A stretch of DNA of 64,000 bases, from assembly GCA_026214975.1 (NCBI GenBank), contig CM047807.1, positions 63,653,824 to 63,717,823 on the forward strand. Reading direction: 5' to 3'. Under the pieces are notes generated by a model that made no database searches, was not told the origin of the DNA, and was given only the letters and a program-made list of their open reading frames with translations. The translations under genes were made by a program, and so were the position numbers. This DNA is from Gentiana macrophylla. Taxonomy: Eukaryota; Streptophyta; Magnoliopsida; Gentianales; Gentianaceae. The first letter of the stretch is position 1, and every line of letters begins with the position of its first letter. Positions 46,700 to 58,723 of the stretch are shown piece by piece.

Positions 46700-46768
46700 T
46701 TAACGAAAGAGCTTCACCTTTCTGGCTTTTAGATTTAGGTTGCAGCCATAGTTGAACCATTTGTTAAC
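46700..46768 (-). pseudogene. possible last exon of a homeodomain gene
   Basis: On the minus strand a ctttttcag acceptor is followed by VNKWFNYGCNLNLKARKVKL and a stop two codons later. The VNKWF...LKARK pattern resembles helix 3 of plant homeodomains of the PRH/HAZ1 kind (where I expect VNKWFKNARY and LALKARK), but the normally invariant Asn and Arg positions have changed. The rest of the gene was not found. On the far side of copia-5, 52048-52140 reads ASWEKEFRLSE and ADETSNDLELP on the minus strand, which might be another piece. Low certainty. Confidence 0.35.
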
Positions 46769-47018
46769 CTGAAAAAGGAGATATAAAAAAAAGAGGACAA
46801 TATTAGCAATTTGCATTACATGAAAATGAAATCACATATCTATTGAAGTTCCATTTGAGAAAAAAACATCCTTGTGGCCTTTTTAGAAGATGTATCCAAT
46901 TTGCTAGGTTTCATTCTCTTTCTTTTATATCAGTATGATTTCCGGTAACCAGATTCAAAGTTTGCATCAACAAACATCACTAAAGGTGTTTGAACCAAAA
47001 TGTGATATGGAACCTGCA
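46769..47018. other. no gene recognised
   Basis: AT-rich, intron-like on the minus strand if the exon at 46700 is real. Confidence 0.4.
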
Positions 47019-47315
47019 TGATTTAAAAACAGGAAGAATCGAGAAGATAGAACCGAAAAAAATCGCTGAAGAATGAAGCAAACTCGAGAAAGCGAGAAAA
47101 GACTGACCATTGATGGCGAACAAGCTTTCTAGGTTATTATTTTTATTTTATTTTACACAATAATTTTCTGCATATTTACAATGGGAAAGCTGAGAGCCTT
47201 TTGTATTCTTATCCTGCTGCGTCCACGTAAGCTTTGTGACGTATGTTCAGCCAATCCGATGTTAACATTGTGCTTCGCTGGCAGAACACGTGTGTATGTG
47301 TATTAATCCTTATGA
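47019..47315 (-). repeat. 3' LTR of copia-5
   Basis: Matches 51756-52047 (agaatcgagaagatagaacc, cattgatggcgaacaagctt, ctgctgcgtccacgtaagct). It ends around ccttatga where the twin has ccttatca. Confidence 0.78.
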
Positions 47316-47987
47316 CCCCCACCCACCCCCACCCCCCGCAAGCTTTCGAGTAAATCTACATCAGCCCAATCCGGTCATATAACTACTTGAGTCGCAGAGA
47401 GTCTAATGGTTTGGTGAACAAATCCGCTAACTGCTGCGACAAAGAGATAGATGTAGGAGTAAGAAGTTTTGCTTGAAATTTGTCTCGAAGGAAGTGACAG
47501 TCAAGTTCAATGTGTTTTGTACGCTCGTGAAACACTGGGTTTTCGACAATATAGCTGGCACTTTGATTATCACAGTGTAGGGGAATGGACAACCGGTGTT
47601 TGATTCCAAGATCATGAAGTAAAAATGTCAACCATTGCAGCTCACAAGCAGTAGAAGCAAGTGCCGGTATTCGACGACCAGCGTAACTCACGGAGACATT
47701 GGGTTTGCTTTTTAGCTTTCCACAAAACCAATGACTTGCCCAAAAATATACACCAGCCTATGACAGAACTACGTGTGTCCAAACAACTTGCCCAATCGGA
47801 ATCCGAATACACTGTCACATTAAAATCAGCAAATACAGGATAAAGAAGCCCAAGACCCGGAGCTTGCTTCAAGAACCGGAGTAAATGCATTGCTGCTTGT
47901 TGATGATTAATTGTGGGGAATCTAAAAATTGGGAATGCTGTTGTACAACAAAATTAATACCCGTACGCATAAATGTTAAGCAAATGA
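47259..47987 (-). repeat. direct duplication in copia-5, copy 1
   Basis: Starts with gatgttaacattgtgcttcg (last part of the LTR), then PPT region and RNase H, ending aatgttaagcaaatga. Its RNase H contains a disturbed stretch (cgacgaccagcgtaactcac) compared with copy 2. Confidence 0.88.
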
Positions 47988-50900
47988 GATGTTAACATTG
48001 TGCTTCGCTGGCAAAACATGTGTGTATGTGTATTAATCCTTATGACCCCCACCCACCCCACCCCCTGCAAGCTTTTGAGTAAATCGACATCAACCCAATC
48101 CGGTCAAATAACTACTTGAATCGAAGAGAGTCTAATGGTTTGGTGAACAAATTCTCTAATTGCTACGACGAAGAGATAGATGTAGGAGTAAGAAGTCCAG
48201 CTTGAAATTTGTCTCGAATGAAGTGACAGTCGAGTTCAATGTGTTTTGTACGCTCGTGAAACACCGGGTTTTCGACAATATAGCAAGCACTTTGATTATC
48301 ACAGTGTAGGGGAATGGGCAACCGGTGTTTGATTCCAAGATCACGAAGTAAAAATGTCAACCATTGCAGCTCACATGCAGTAGAAGCAAGTGCCCGGTAT
48401 TCAGCTTCGGCAGAACTGCGGGAGTCAGTGGTTTGCTTTTTAGCTTTCCACAAAACCAATGACTTGCCCAAAAATATACACCAGCCTGTGACAGACCTAC
48501 GTGTGTTCAAACAACTTGCCCAATCGGAATCCGAATACACTGTCACATTAAAATCAGCAGATGCAGGATAAAGAAGCCCAAGACCCGGAGCTTGCTTCAA
48601 GAACCGGAGTAAATGCATTGCTGCTTGTTGATGATTATTGCGGGGCAATCTAAAAATTGGGAAAGCTGTTATACAACAAAATTAATATCCGGACGCATAA
48701 ACATTAAGTAAATAAGCTTCCCTACCAGGATTCGAAACCCTCTGGAGTCTTGAAACAAGGCTGAATCATCTTTGGACAATTTCACATTGGTAATCATGGG
48801 GTTAAGTGCCGGTTTACAACCCCACAACCCATACTCTTGCAACAAATCAACTGTATACTTTCAATGTGACAAAATATACCCTTTGTGATCTAGCCACTTC
48901 GACACATAAGAAATAATGCAACTTACCCAGATCTTTAATGTTGAATTGCTTGTCGAAGAGCTGCTTTACCTGCTGAATGAGTATGGAATTGGGACCCGCA
49001 AGGATTATATCATCGATGTAAATCAGTAATGCCACAAAATTAGACCCCATGCCTTTGGTAAATAGGCTATAATCACTACGAGATTGCTGGAACCCCTGTT
49101 GTACCAAGAAAGATGGGAGTTTGGCATTCCAATGCCTCCACGCTTTCTTGAGGCCGTACAACGATTCTTAAATCGACAAACAACCTTGGGAATGGTAGTG
49201 CTGAACCCGGGTGGCAGGCTCATATATACTTCTTCGACCATATCCTGATGAAGATACGCATTATTAATATCCAACTGCTCCAAATTCCACCCGGAGGCTA
49301 CTGCCACGGATAACAGGATTCGAACTGTAGTCAATTTGGCTACTGGAACATATGGGTCGTTGTAGTGGACACAAAGTTGTTGGGTATTCCCTTTGGTGAC
49401 AAGACGCGCCTAGTACTGCTCTATAGTGCCATCGGGCTTGTATTTCACTCGGTATACCCATCTACATCCGACTGGGGATTTTCCCGGAGGAAATGAGACA
49501 ATATCCCATGTAGCATTTTTCTGGAGGGCTCTATTTCAGATTCCATAGCCTTTTTTCAATTCTCGTCCATCATAGCTTGTTGATGGCTAGTTGGTTCACC
49601 TGAAGCAGTCAAACTCAATGTGAATTGTTTATAGTTAAGAGGTAAATAATCAAATGACATACAATTTTGAATAGGATAAGGTGAGCTAGTGGTGGTGGAT
49701 GAATTCCACACGTAATCTTGGAGATATTTGGGCGTATGAATGGTTCTAGCAAACCTTCTAATGGTTGGAGTCGGATGATTAGTATTGGCAGGATTGGCTG
49801 ATGTGTCAATGCCAGCTGGGAGGAGATTTGGAGAATTGAGAGGGCTTGGAGCTGCAAGGGTAGAAGATGATGATGGGTTTGTAGTAGGAGTAGAATTTGA
49901 AGATTTTAGAGTGGGTATGGAATGGGTAGGAGGGGATGGGGTTGTATTAGGAGTGGAGTTTGAGGAGTGTTGTAGGTATGTATTATAGGTTGAAAGGTAA
50001 GGTGTTGTGACAAACAGGTATAAGATAATCATATGTGGACAATGGAGAATTGGTTGAATGCTTAAGGGCATATGGGAAAACATCTTCATGGAATAACACG
50101 TTTCTGGAAATGAAAAACTTTCCGGGTTTGGAGATTCAATAAAACCCATAGTATTTTGTGGATATCCCAAGAAGATACATGGATGACTTCTATGGTCAAA
50201 TTTGGACCTATTTGGGGTTTCATTGCTAGCAAAACCCAAGCATCAAAACACTTTAATAACTGCATACTTTGGCACCGTGGAGTAATGTTTTAATGGGGTG
50301 TGGAAAGTTTAAGGACATAGGTTGATTTTATATTCATAAAAAATGTGGCATGTTGGACAGAAAATCCCCAAAACCCTATGGGGATTTGAGATTGAATTTT
50401 TAGGGCCCTGGCTATATTTAATATGTACTGATGTTTGCGTTCTACAATGCCGTTTTGCTCGGGAGTACCTACACAGAAAGTTTGGTGCACTATTCCCTTG
50501 ATGTTAAAAAAATCCCTCAATTCAAATTCTATTCTATTGTCAGATCGAATGGTTTGGACATTTACAAAGAACTGTGTTTCAACATATGTGCAAAAAGTTC
50601 TTATGAGAGTGCTAGCTTCCAACATATATTTCATCAAGAAGACCCACGAATACCTAGAACTATCGTCTACAACGGTTAAATAATTACGTTGACCGTATAT
50701 GGTGGGTTGCCTATATGGGCCCCATATATCCACATGTATTAACTGAAAAATACGTTCAGAAACAGATTTACTCAAAGGAAAATATAGTTTTCTTTGCTTA
50801 TCTAGATGGCAAACAGTACAATTCTCAATCTTGAAACAGTCAACTGAAGGTTCACATTGCTTTACGATTCTGATGACTTTATTTGACCTATGTCCTTGTC

Positions 50901-51703
50901 TAAGATGCCATCTATAAGCATCAGGACTTCCAATGGTAGTGTGTGCAGCTTCTTTATTTACTTGATGTGAGAAGCAAACAAGCCGGGAAGGTGGAGATGT
51001 AAAAAATTATTGAGCTAGGCAATACAGGCCTCTATGGAGTTTAGCTAATCTAATTTTCCTCTTGATCAAATGATCCTGAATTAAACAAACACTAGAATAA
51101 AAAATCACAGATAAGTTCTTGTTTAACAAGAGCTGACTTAAGGAGGTCAAATTATACTTGAAGGAAGGTACAAATAGGACATTGTGAATGCTCAACTCGT
51201 TAGATAATTTCACAGTTCCTTTATACGTTGCAAAGGTGCAACTACCAAGGGTGTTGTTTATACGTGGCCAAGGTGCAACTACCATTTGGAAGGGTGATTT
51301 TTATGTGAGAAACAGGTTTGTATGTGTACAAGAGATCAAAATTGCATGTAATATGATCAGGAGCACCTGGATTTATAATCCAATGCTCTGAGAAAGAATG
51401 TTCAGACTTACCATTCCCACCAGAGGTGTTCTTACCATAAGTTCTAGGGCCTTCAAATTTTGCACTTAACACGGCTGCTTCGTTCACCACATGATCTGGT
51501 TCCTCCTTCGGATCTTGTTTTTGTGACATTCCCATAACGTTCATCAACTAATTCAACTACTCTTGTGTAAAGGCAGGACCAACGCTCACTTGAGCTTCTA
51601 AGTCTTGGTCCTGATCTGTTTCCACTAGCGTAAGAGATAGATTTTCAATTGGGTGCAAATAATGACTCAAAGGTACGCTTTGATTTTGGTTTTGGTGAGC
51701 CAT
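47383..51703 (-). pseudogene. copia-5 polyprotein, gag-deleted and broken
   Basis: Start ATG 51703-51701 reads MAHQNQNQSVPLSHYL and continues about 48 codons to a stop; then comes protease. Most of gag and the zinc knuckle are missing. The protease site reads WIINPGAPDHIT near 51370, so the catalytic Asp of the D-(S/T)-G-A core is Asn. The gag-pre-integrase stretch (LHRGLYCLAQ) is at 51285-51007. Integrase at 50775-50290 has HVDIWGP, a degraded second motif IRSDNRIEFE, and GTPEQNGIVERKHQ with Glu kept. RT at 49334-48847 has WNLEQLDINNAYLH and LIYIDDIILAG. Two RNase H copies follow (48648-48163 and 47890-47383) with TKHIELDCHFLRDKF and LADLFTKPLD. Stops and frameshifts throughout. Confidence 0.86.
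47988..48714 (-). repeat. direct duplication in copia-5, copy 2
   Basis: Begins again with gatgttaacattgtgcttcg and runs through the same LTR end, C-rich tract and RNase H. It keeps the longer open RNase H frame (48648-48163). Confidence 0.88.
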
Positions 51704-51742
51704 GGATTAGGGTTTCGAACAAATCACAGATCCGAGGTCGTA

Positions 51743-51755
51743 CGCTCTGATACCA
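51743..51755 (-). other. primer binding site of copia-5
   Basis: The minus strand reads TGGTATCAGAGCG directly after the LTR. Confidence 0.85.
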
Positions 51756-52047
51756 TGACGAAAACAAAAGAATCGAGAAGATAGAACCGAAGAAATCAAC
51801 AACAGAAGCAAACTCAGAAAACAGAAAAAGACGCCATTGATGGCGAACAAGCTTTCTAGGGTTTTCTTTATTTTTATTTTTATTTTACACAATAATTTTT
51901 GGCATATTTAAAATGGGAAAGTTGAGAGCCTTTTGTATTCTAATCCTGCTGCGTCCACGTAAGCTTTATGATGTATGTTCAGCCAATCCAATATTAACAT
52001 TGTGCTTCTCTGACGGAACAGGTGTGTTTGTGTATTAATCCTTATCA
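51756..52047 (-). repeat. 5' LTR of copia-5
   Basis: 292 bp, tgacgaaaac to ccttatca on +. Confidence 0.85.
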
Positions 52048-52272
52048 AGGCAGCTCCAAATCATTCGATGTTTCATCTGCTAGGCACACAGCTCTCTCAC
52101 TTAATCTAAACTCTTTTTCCCAACTTGCTTAAACACAAATTAAAATTATTCGCAAAGCTGTTCTTTACTCTTTATTTTTATGTACTCAAACAAATCTAAA
52201 TATAAAATACATTTTCAGCTTCAACCAACTGCATCAAAAGATTTTTCTTGATCGTTGTAGATTGGAGTTCAT
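52048..52272. other. short unassigned stretch between copia-5 and gypsy-3
   Basis: The minus strand has an open segment (see 46700 entry) that could be host exon remnant; otherwise nothing recognised. Confidence 0.35.
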
Positions 52273-53471
52273 TGTAACGCCCCGTTCCCAGACACCGAGT
52301 CCTTATCCTGAAATCGAAACGTTCGGCATGCATAATATTAAATAAATAATATTACACGTAAGCCTCTACTATGTCGTATTAAATTTAGGCAAACGGAAGC
52401 TAAAATGACTTGGGTAAAATTTTTTTTTTCCAAATAACCAAGAATAGAAATACTAAAGATAGAATAGAATGTAATACTTATTACATCGGAAACCAAACGA
52501 ATCCGAAAGTACGAATCTCAAAAACTAAAAGGAAACTACAGGTTCCAACAATAATTCAGAACTGGGAAATAAACGTAAATAAAAGAATAATAAACAAGGT
52601 CTTCAACTCCGGCGTCCTCAAACGTCGTCATCAAAGTCCTCCTCGAAATCTTCACTAACCTGTTCGTCTTCTCTCCCCCAAACACATAAATAAACATGCA
52701 TTTGAGGTAATTACATTTGTACAAAGTAAGAAGTAGAAGCTACAACTCAATTAAGGTTATTATTAAAGATATTATCTTAGTGAGACAGACTCAATTTAGG
52801 GTTCACTTCGTGTCCATCAACACGTCATGACTAAACGTTTCTAACTTAGCTTATCTCTGTTACATCATTACTCAAGGACACTGTGCATGGCGTTCATCAG
52901 CCTGAAGATATACTTGCTAACTAACAATGATTAGCACCGATTAGCTCCGGGGTCTCCCCGGTATGCGTATACGTCCGATGAATTTCCTCCACTACCCTTC
53001 AGCCGTTTAAGGCCAGTAGCGTTGTTCACCTTTTATGAACGTATCACATTGCCGATATGAAATAGTGCCTAACCGAGAATAAATGAAGTTTTATCTTTTA
53101 TCTACACGTATGTAATTATTATGTGGATTAACTAACCACCTAAGTGTTTTCAGAATAAAACTCACCTTAACCACTCTACTCCCTCACTTAGACAGCTAGA
53201 CATCACATCTTAACAATTACACAGACATTGGTGAACACTAGTTCATCAAAGCACAAGCCCTTTCATGCCCTTCCGACGGATCCGAACTTCAACTCCCTTT
53301 AAGAGTACATTCAGTGTTTTAACTGAACGAATCGGAAGTTCAATTGAGGCTTGCTCATATTTAATTAATGTTAACGTATCAGGATTAATTGTTTAAAACA
53401 GTGAAAACATGATTGTGAAGCCAAAAACCAAGCTAAAATGCTAGAATAGTGAAAACAAGGTAAAACAGGCC

Positions 53472-53648
53472 AGACGCCCGTTTGAAACCCTATGGACACC
53501 CGTCCGTAATCAGACGCCCGTCCACTAAACCCCAGACGCCCGTCCGCCAAAAACAGCTACAACCTGAATAAAAATCTAACCTCAAACCCCCGCCTGCCTT
53601 GTGCAAACGCCCGTTTGAGCTACTAGGGTCTCGAACGCCCGTCCGCCT
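53472..53648. repeat. cluster of ACGCCCGT words in the gypsy-3 LTR
   Basis: Six spaced occurrences of (g/a)acgcccgt(c/t) or the close gacacccgtcc within 177 bp, GC-rich in an AT-rich LTR. I do not see the cluster in the related LTRs at 6230 or 15615. Confidence 0.7.
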
Positions 53649-54347
53649 GGGTTTTCCCCAAAATGCTAAAATATCAAGACACAAATTCCCATCCGTTTCT
53701 AACCTAATTGTCATCGGAATTAACACAGTAAAGCATAGGAAAATATATGTAAACATACCAAATCATCTATTATCCTTTGATCACCAAAAAAACACATCTT
53801 CCTAGCATTAAAACACGACCTAAACCTTATAAACGATGATTGGAATTGTAGGAAGAGCCTCTTACCTTTTAAGAAGCTAATTCCGACTTCAAACCACAGA
53901 AAAACAGCAGCAAAACTGATCCTTTTCTGCAGGAAAAATGTGATAAATCCAAACTAAGATTAGATTCGATCACACGCTTCTAAACGATAAAAACTACAAA
54001 TTGATGAGTTTGAATGCATCAAACTCGAAGAAGAACAAAGCTAGGGCTTAATCATACCTTATCAAAGCTTCAACTTTTTGATGTCACAATGTTGCTCTCC
54101 TCACAACGATTCCGGTGCTCGACTCTGATCTGAAAACCGTTGAGGATTTAATTAACAACTGATAAAAATTCTCTCAGCCCTATTCCCTTGCTTAACACGC
54201 AGAGAGTAAATTTGGAGGTGGAAAACCTGATTAGAACTTTTAGGGGCTGATTAGGTTGATTTTCCCTTAAATAGGAAAAATCTCAAAATTACCTAATTGC
54301 CTTCGCTTTTCCCTAATCTCCTTATTAAAACAGATTTTCTTCCTTAA

Positions 54348-54351
<4 letters not shown>

Positions 54352-54422
<71 letters not shown>
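54352..54422. repeat. (TA)n microsatellite in the gypsy-3 LTR
   Basis: About 35 TA units near the inner LTR end. Confidence 0.95.
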
Positions 54423-54425
<3 letters not shown>

Positions 54426-54538
54426 ATATACACATATAAATATCCAAATTATTAAACTCCGAATAAAAGGAACCGAACCCAATATTTCGTTTTCACAAAA
54501 TGACATGTCTGCCCTTTCCCGAAAATCGGAATATTACA

Positions 54539-54560
54539 TTCTTCCCCCGTTAAAGGAGTT
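54539..54560 (-). other. polypurine tract of gypsy-3
   Basis: The minus strand reads CTTTAACGGGGGAAGAA directly before the LTR. Confidence 0.78.
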
Positions 54561-54588
54561 TCGTCCTCGAAACTTAGAACATACCTGG

Positions 54589-57500
54589 TTAGTCCATAAA
54601 ATCTGGGAACTCGCTGATCATATCGTCCTCAACTTCCCAGGTATCTTCATCCGGTGAATGATTGCTCCATTGCACCAGAACCAAAAGAATCAACCGTCTC
54701 TTAATCATCTTTTCTTTCCGGTCCAAAATTCTGGTCGGTGTCTCATCATACGAAAGATTGTCTTAAAGAATCTCCGGATCAACAGTAGTCTCAACATCCG
54801 TCTTGGTCAAACACTTCTTCAACATCGAGACACGAAACACGTTGTGGACTCTTGACATGGATTCCGGTAACTTAAGTTTATAAGCCAACGGTCGAACTCT
54901 TTCCAGAATCACAAAAGGTCGAACGTACCTAGGGCTTAGCTTTCCCATTTGTCCGAAACATTTTACTCCCTTCATTGGTGAAGCTCGCATGTAAACTCTT
55001 TCACCAACTTCAAACTCAAGAGGTCTCCTTCTAACATCTGCCCAACTCTTCTGTCTATCTTGAGCCGCCTTCAGATTCTTCTTAACTAACTGAACTCTCT
55101 CTTTAGCTTGCTCAACCAATTCCGGTCTGGTGATTTGTCTTTCCCCGACTTCATCCCAAAACAGCGGCGTTCTACATCTTCTCCCATATAGTGCTTCAAA
55201 AGGTGGCATGCCTATACTTGCATGATAGCTGTTGTTGTAAGTAAACTCCGCTACCGGTAGGTAATCATCCCATGATCCGCCTACTTCCAAAACACAAGCT
55301 CTCAACATATCTTCTAGTGTTTGCATAGTTCTCTTAGATTGTCCATCTGTCTGAGGATGAAAGGCCGTACTCAAATCCAACTTGGTTCCGAAAGCTACTT
55401 GTAAACTTTTCCAAAACCGACTGACGAATCGACTATCTCGATCCGAGACTATAGAGATAGGAACTCCGTGTAACTTCACTATATTATCCATGTATAGTGT
55501 CGTCATCTTCTTCAAGGGCATATCAACCTTATACGGTAAGAAATGAGCGGACTTGGTCAATCGGTCCACAATCACACAAATCGCATCACTACCGCCTCTC
55601 GTCTTAGGTAAACCGGTGATAAAATCCATAGAGATCTTATCCCACTTCCATTCTGGGATATCCAAAGGCTTAAGCATTCCTCCTAGACTTCTGTGTTCCG
55701 CCTTAACCTTCTGGCAAGTACCACATTCTGCAACGAACTTGGCTATCTCCAGTTTCATCGAGGGCCACCAAAACCTTTCCTTCAAGTCTCGGTACATTTT
55801 AGTAGCTCCCGGATGAACTGCAAAAGCAATCCTATGTGCCTCTTCCATGACTCTCCATCTTAAATCACCCACATTAGGCACACACAAACGATCCTGGTAC
55901 CAAAGGTTTCCATTCTTGTCTAACACGTAACCCACCGTGGGCTTTTCCCTTGCAACTCACTTCAAGTCAACCAAAACCGGGTCTTCATCTTGCTTCTGCC
56001 GAATATCATCCATTGACTCAGACCTTGCTAACAATGGTGCCACAAACTGTCAGTTTTCAATTTGATCAAAGCTTCGGATTCTCAATCCATCTAACCTTTC
56101 TGCCATAACTTCAACACTTGAAACCGCAAACACTGGTTTTCTGCTCAAAGCATCCGCTACTACATTCGCTTTACCCGGATGGTACTGAATCTCCAAATCG
56201 CAATCCTTAACAAACTCTAACCATCTCCTTTGTCTCATATTCAGATTCTCTTGGGTAAAGAAATACCTCAAGCTCTTGTGATCGGTGAAGATCCTGGCCT
56301 TAACTCCATACAAGTAGTGCCTCCAAATCTTCAAGGCAAACACAACAGCTGCTAACTCCAAGTCGTGGGTTGGGTAATTCTTCTCATGCACCTTTAACTG
56401 TTTGGATGCATAAGCAATTACCTTCCCTCCCTGCATCAACACACAACCTAAACCTTGTCCCGAAGCATCCGTGTAAACATCGTAATTATCAAAGATCTCC
56501 GCATCGCCAAAATCGCAGTCGTAGTCAACTTCTTCTTCAGCGTTTCAAAAGCCTCCTCACACTCCCTGGTCCACTCGAACTTCACATCCTTTTGAGTGAG
56601 CCAGGTAAGTGGTGTAGCTATCTTTGAGAAGTCTTGTACAAACTTCCTATAATAGCCAGCCAAACCGAGAAAATATCTAACCTCTGAAACGGTAGTCGGT
56701 CTGGACCACCTCTCAACTGCTTCAATCTTTGCCGGATCAACCTTGATGCCATCTCCAGAAATGACATGACCCAAGAAACTAACTTGGTCCAACCAAAAGT
56801 CGCACTTTGAGAACTTAGCATATAACTGGTTCTTCTTCAAAGTATCCAACACTATCCTTAAGTGCTCTTCATGTTCCTTTTCATCCTAAGAGTATACAAG
56901 GATGTCATCTGTGAATACTATCACAAATTTATCCAAGTATGGCATGAAAACACGCTGCAACAAATCCATAAATGCAGATGGAGCATTAGTGAGTCCAAAA
57001 GGCATGACTAAGAACTCATAATGTCCATACCTCATACTAAAAGCCGTCTTTGGTATATCTGCTACCTTGATCTTCAACTGGTGGTACCCTGACATAAGAT
57101 CAATCTTAGAAAACACTCCCTTTCCTTGCAACTGGTTAAACAAATCATCAATCCTTGGCAAAGGGTAGTTATTCTTGATGGTAAGATTGTTCAGCGCTCT
57201 GTAATCTATGCACATCCTCATGCTACCATCTTTCTTCTTGACAAACAACACTGGGGCTCCCCAAGGCGAAGTGCTAGGCTGAATTATATTCCATTCAAGC
57301 ATATCCTTCAGTTGTGATTTCAACTCCTTCAATTCAGCCGGTGCCATTCTATAGGGTGCCTTAGCAACTGGTGCCGCTCCCGGTATCAACTTAATCTCAA
57401 ATTCAATCTCTCTATCCGGCATGTTTCCCGGTAACTCTTCTGGGAACACTTCTGAATATTCCTTCACTACATGGTTTTCCTCTAACTTAGGCCTCACTTG

Positions 57501-58723
57501 TTCCACATCCATTGCGTACAACAAGTAGCCTTCACAACCTTTCTGACAAGCTCTTATAGCCTTAACCGCTGAAATTATAGGATGACGCTTCTTACTGGGC
57601 TTATAAACATTTCCTTGATAAGTCTTATCTGATTTTCCCGGTATCTTGAAGGTCACTCCCTTTTCTCTGCAATCCAAATGGACAAAATTCTCGGATAGCC
57701 AATCTATTCCAAGAATCACATCAAAATCCAAAAAGTCACTCTTGCAACGATACGTTCCAACTCGAACATCTACTTGAGGCATCAACTTGGTTACCTTAGT
57801 CACTTTTCCTAAAGGTGTTGTTATCTCCAAAGTATTTCTTAAAGGTTCCATTGATAAGTTAAGCTGCTTAGCTACCTTAGTTGACACAAAAGTATTAGAC
57901 GCTCCCGTATCAAACAGTGCCGTGACCATTAAGTTGTCTAACATTATTGTACCTAGGATGTGAATTCATTTATTTAAATACAAATACAACATGATTTTAA
58001 TCGTGCTATAAAGTACTCTAATAAATTACAATAAACAATAAAGGTACCTGATATAACGTTATCGTCTGGTTTAGTCATCTCGGCATCCACTGCAAACACT
58101 CAAACTGGGAGACTTTGGACGCCTTTCCCATTCCCTTGCCTTTGATTACTTGTAGAACCCTTTTTCGTACAATTCTTAGCAAAATGTCCCGTCTCTCCAC
58201 AAAGATAACAGCCGTTTGTATGAACTCGGCACTCACACGAGTGATTCCTATTGCACTTAGGGCAAAGTGGTACTCCGGTTGGAGGTTTACTAGCTGCAGG
58301 GGCTGTTGTCTTCTTCAAATTTTGTTGCGGTGCTCCCCGGTTATTACCTTGGCTTGCTCCAAAACTCCTCTTGTTCCCAATAACCACTGTGGCTCTCTTT
58401 CTGAATGTCTCTACCTCTAAGGCCTTGTTCAACAACTCAGCCATACTCTTAGCTGTGAAACCCAACATACCGGACTGTATTTGATAGGATAGGCCTTCCT
58501 TGTAAAGGGCCATCTTTCTTTCTTCAACCTTCATCAACTCAGGGTAGAATCTTCCCAACTCGTTAAACTTGTTGGTGTACTGAGACACTGTCATGTAGTT
58601 ACCCTGCTTAAGTTTCAAAAATTGACTTGCCATGTCTGCCTGCACCGTTTCTAGAAAATACTCATTATAGAACATGGCCTTAAAGCCTTCCCAATCTGTT
58701 ACTTTCCCATTACTGCACTGTAT
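54589..58723 (-). pseudogene. gypsy-3 gag-pol polyprotein with chromodomain, broken
   Basis: Gag (58723-58100) has TDWEGFKAMFYNEYF and zinc knuckle CYLCGETGHFAKNC. Protease core [13 protein letters not shown] is near 57920 and intact. RT to 56448 has [11 protein letters not shown] and FTDDILVYS (family: FIDD), then a TAG right after YS. The RT-RNase H joint is shifted near 56450. RNase H (56442-56050) has [12 protein letters not shown] and IFTDHKSL. A long integrase frame (55935-54763) carries the HHCC finger (HPGATKMYRD to CGTCQKVKAEH), MDFITGLP and SDRD, but GQSKRT at about 55333-55335 replaces the catalytic Glu by Lys. A TAA at the frame end (54760 region, CAA in gypsy-2) precedes the chromodomain (ILDRKEKMIKRRLILLVLVQ, W, DTWEVEDD), which ends at TAA 54591-54589. 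It retains the longest open frame in the window (390 codons). Confidence 0.93.

Larger units (their letters stand above)
47019..52047 (-). mobile_element. Ty1/copia retrotransposon with internal duplication (copia-5)
   Basis: LTRs of about 297 and 292 bp, PBS at the right. The orientation of RNase H, RT, integrase and protease is minus. The flanks (ctgca and aggca) share only gca, so a target duplication is not secure. A 729-bp segment at the 3' end is duplicated. Confidence 0.85.
52273..54538 (-). repeat. 3' LTR of gypsy-3
   Basis: 2,266 bp, tgtaacgccccg to aatattaca on +. Shares tagctccggtctcccggtatg-like and ttaaggccagtagcgttgtt blocks with 6230-8222. Confidence 0.9.
52273..58723 (-). mobile_element. 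Ty3/gypsy chromovirus, 3' LTR to mid-gag (gypsy-3)
   Basis: Minus-strand element with complete 3' LTR, PPT, chromodomain, integrase, RNase H, RT, protease and part of gag. The gag is interrupted at 58723 by another LTR; the remaining gag, PBS and 5' LTR are expected beyond the window. Closely related to gypsy-2 in protein, but its LTR is of the type found at 6230 and 15615. Confidence 0.92.

Noticed and set aside
49785..49988. Gly/Val-rich plus-strand frame
   Set aside because: Complement of a Pro/Ser/Thr-rich linker of the copia-5 polyprotein.
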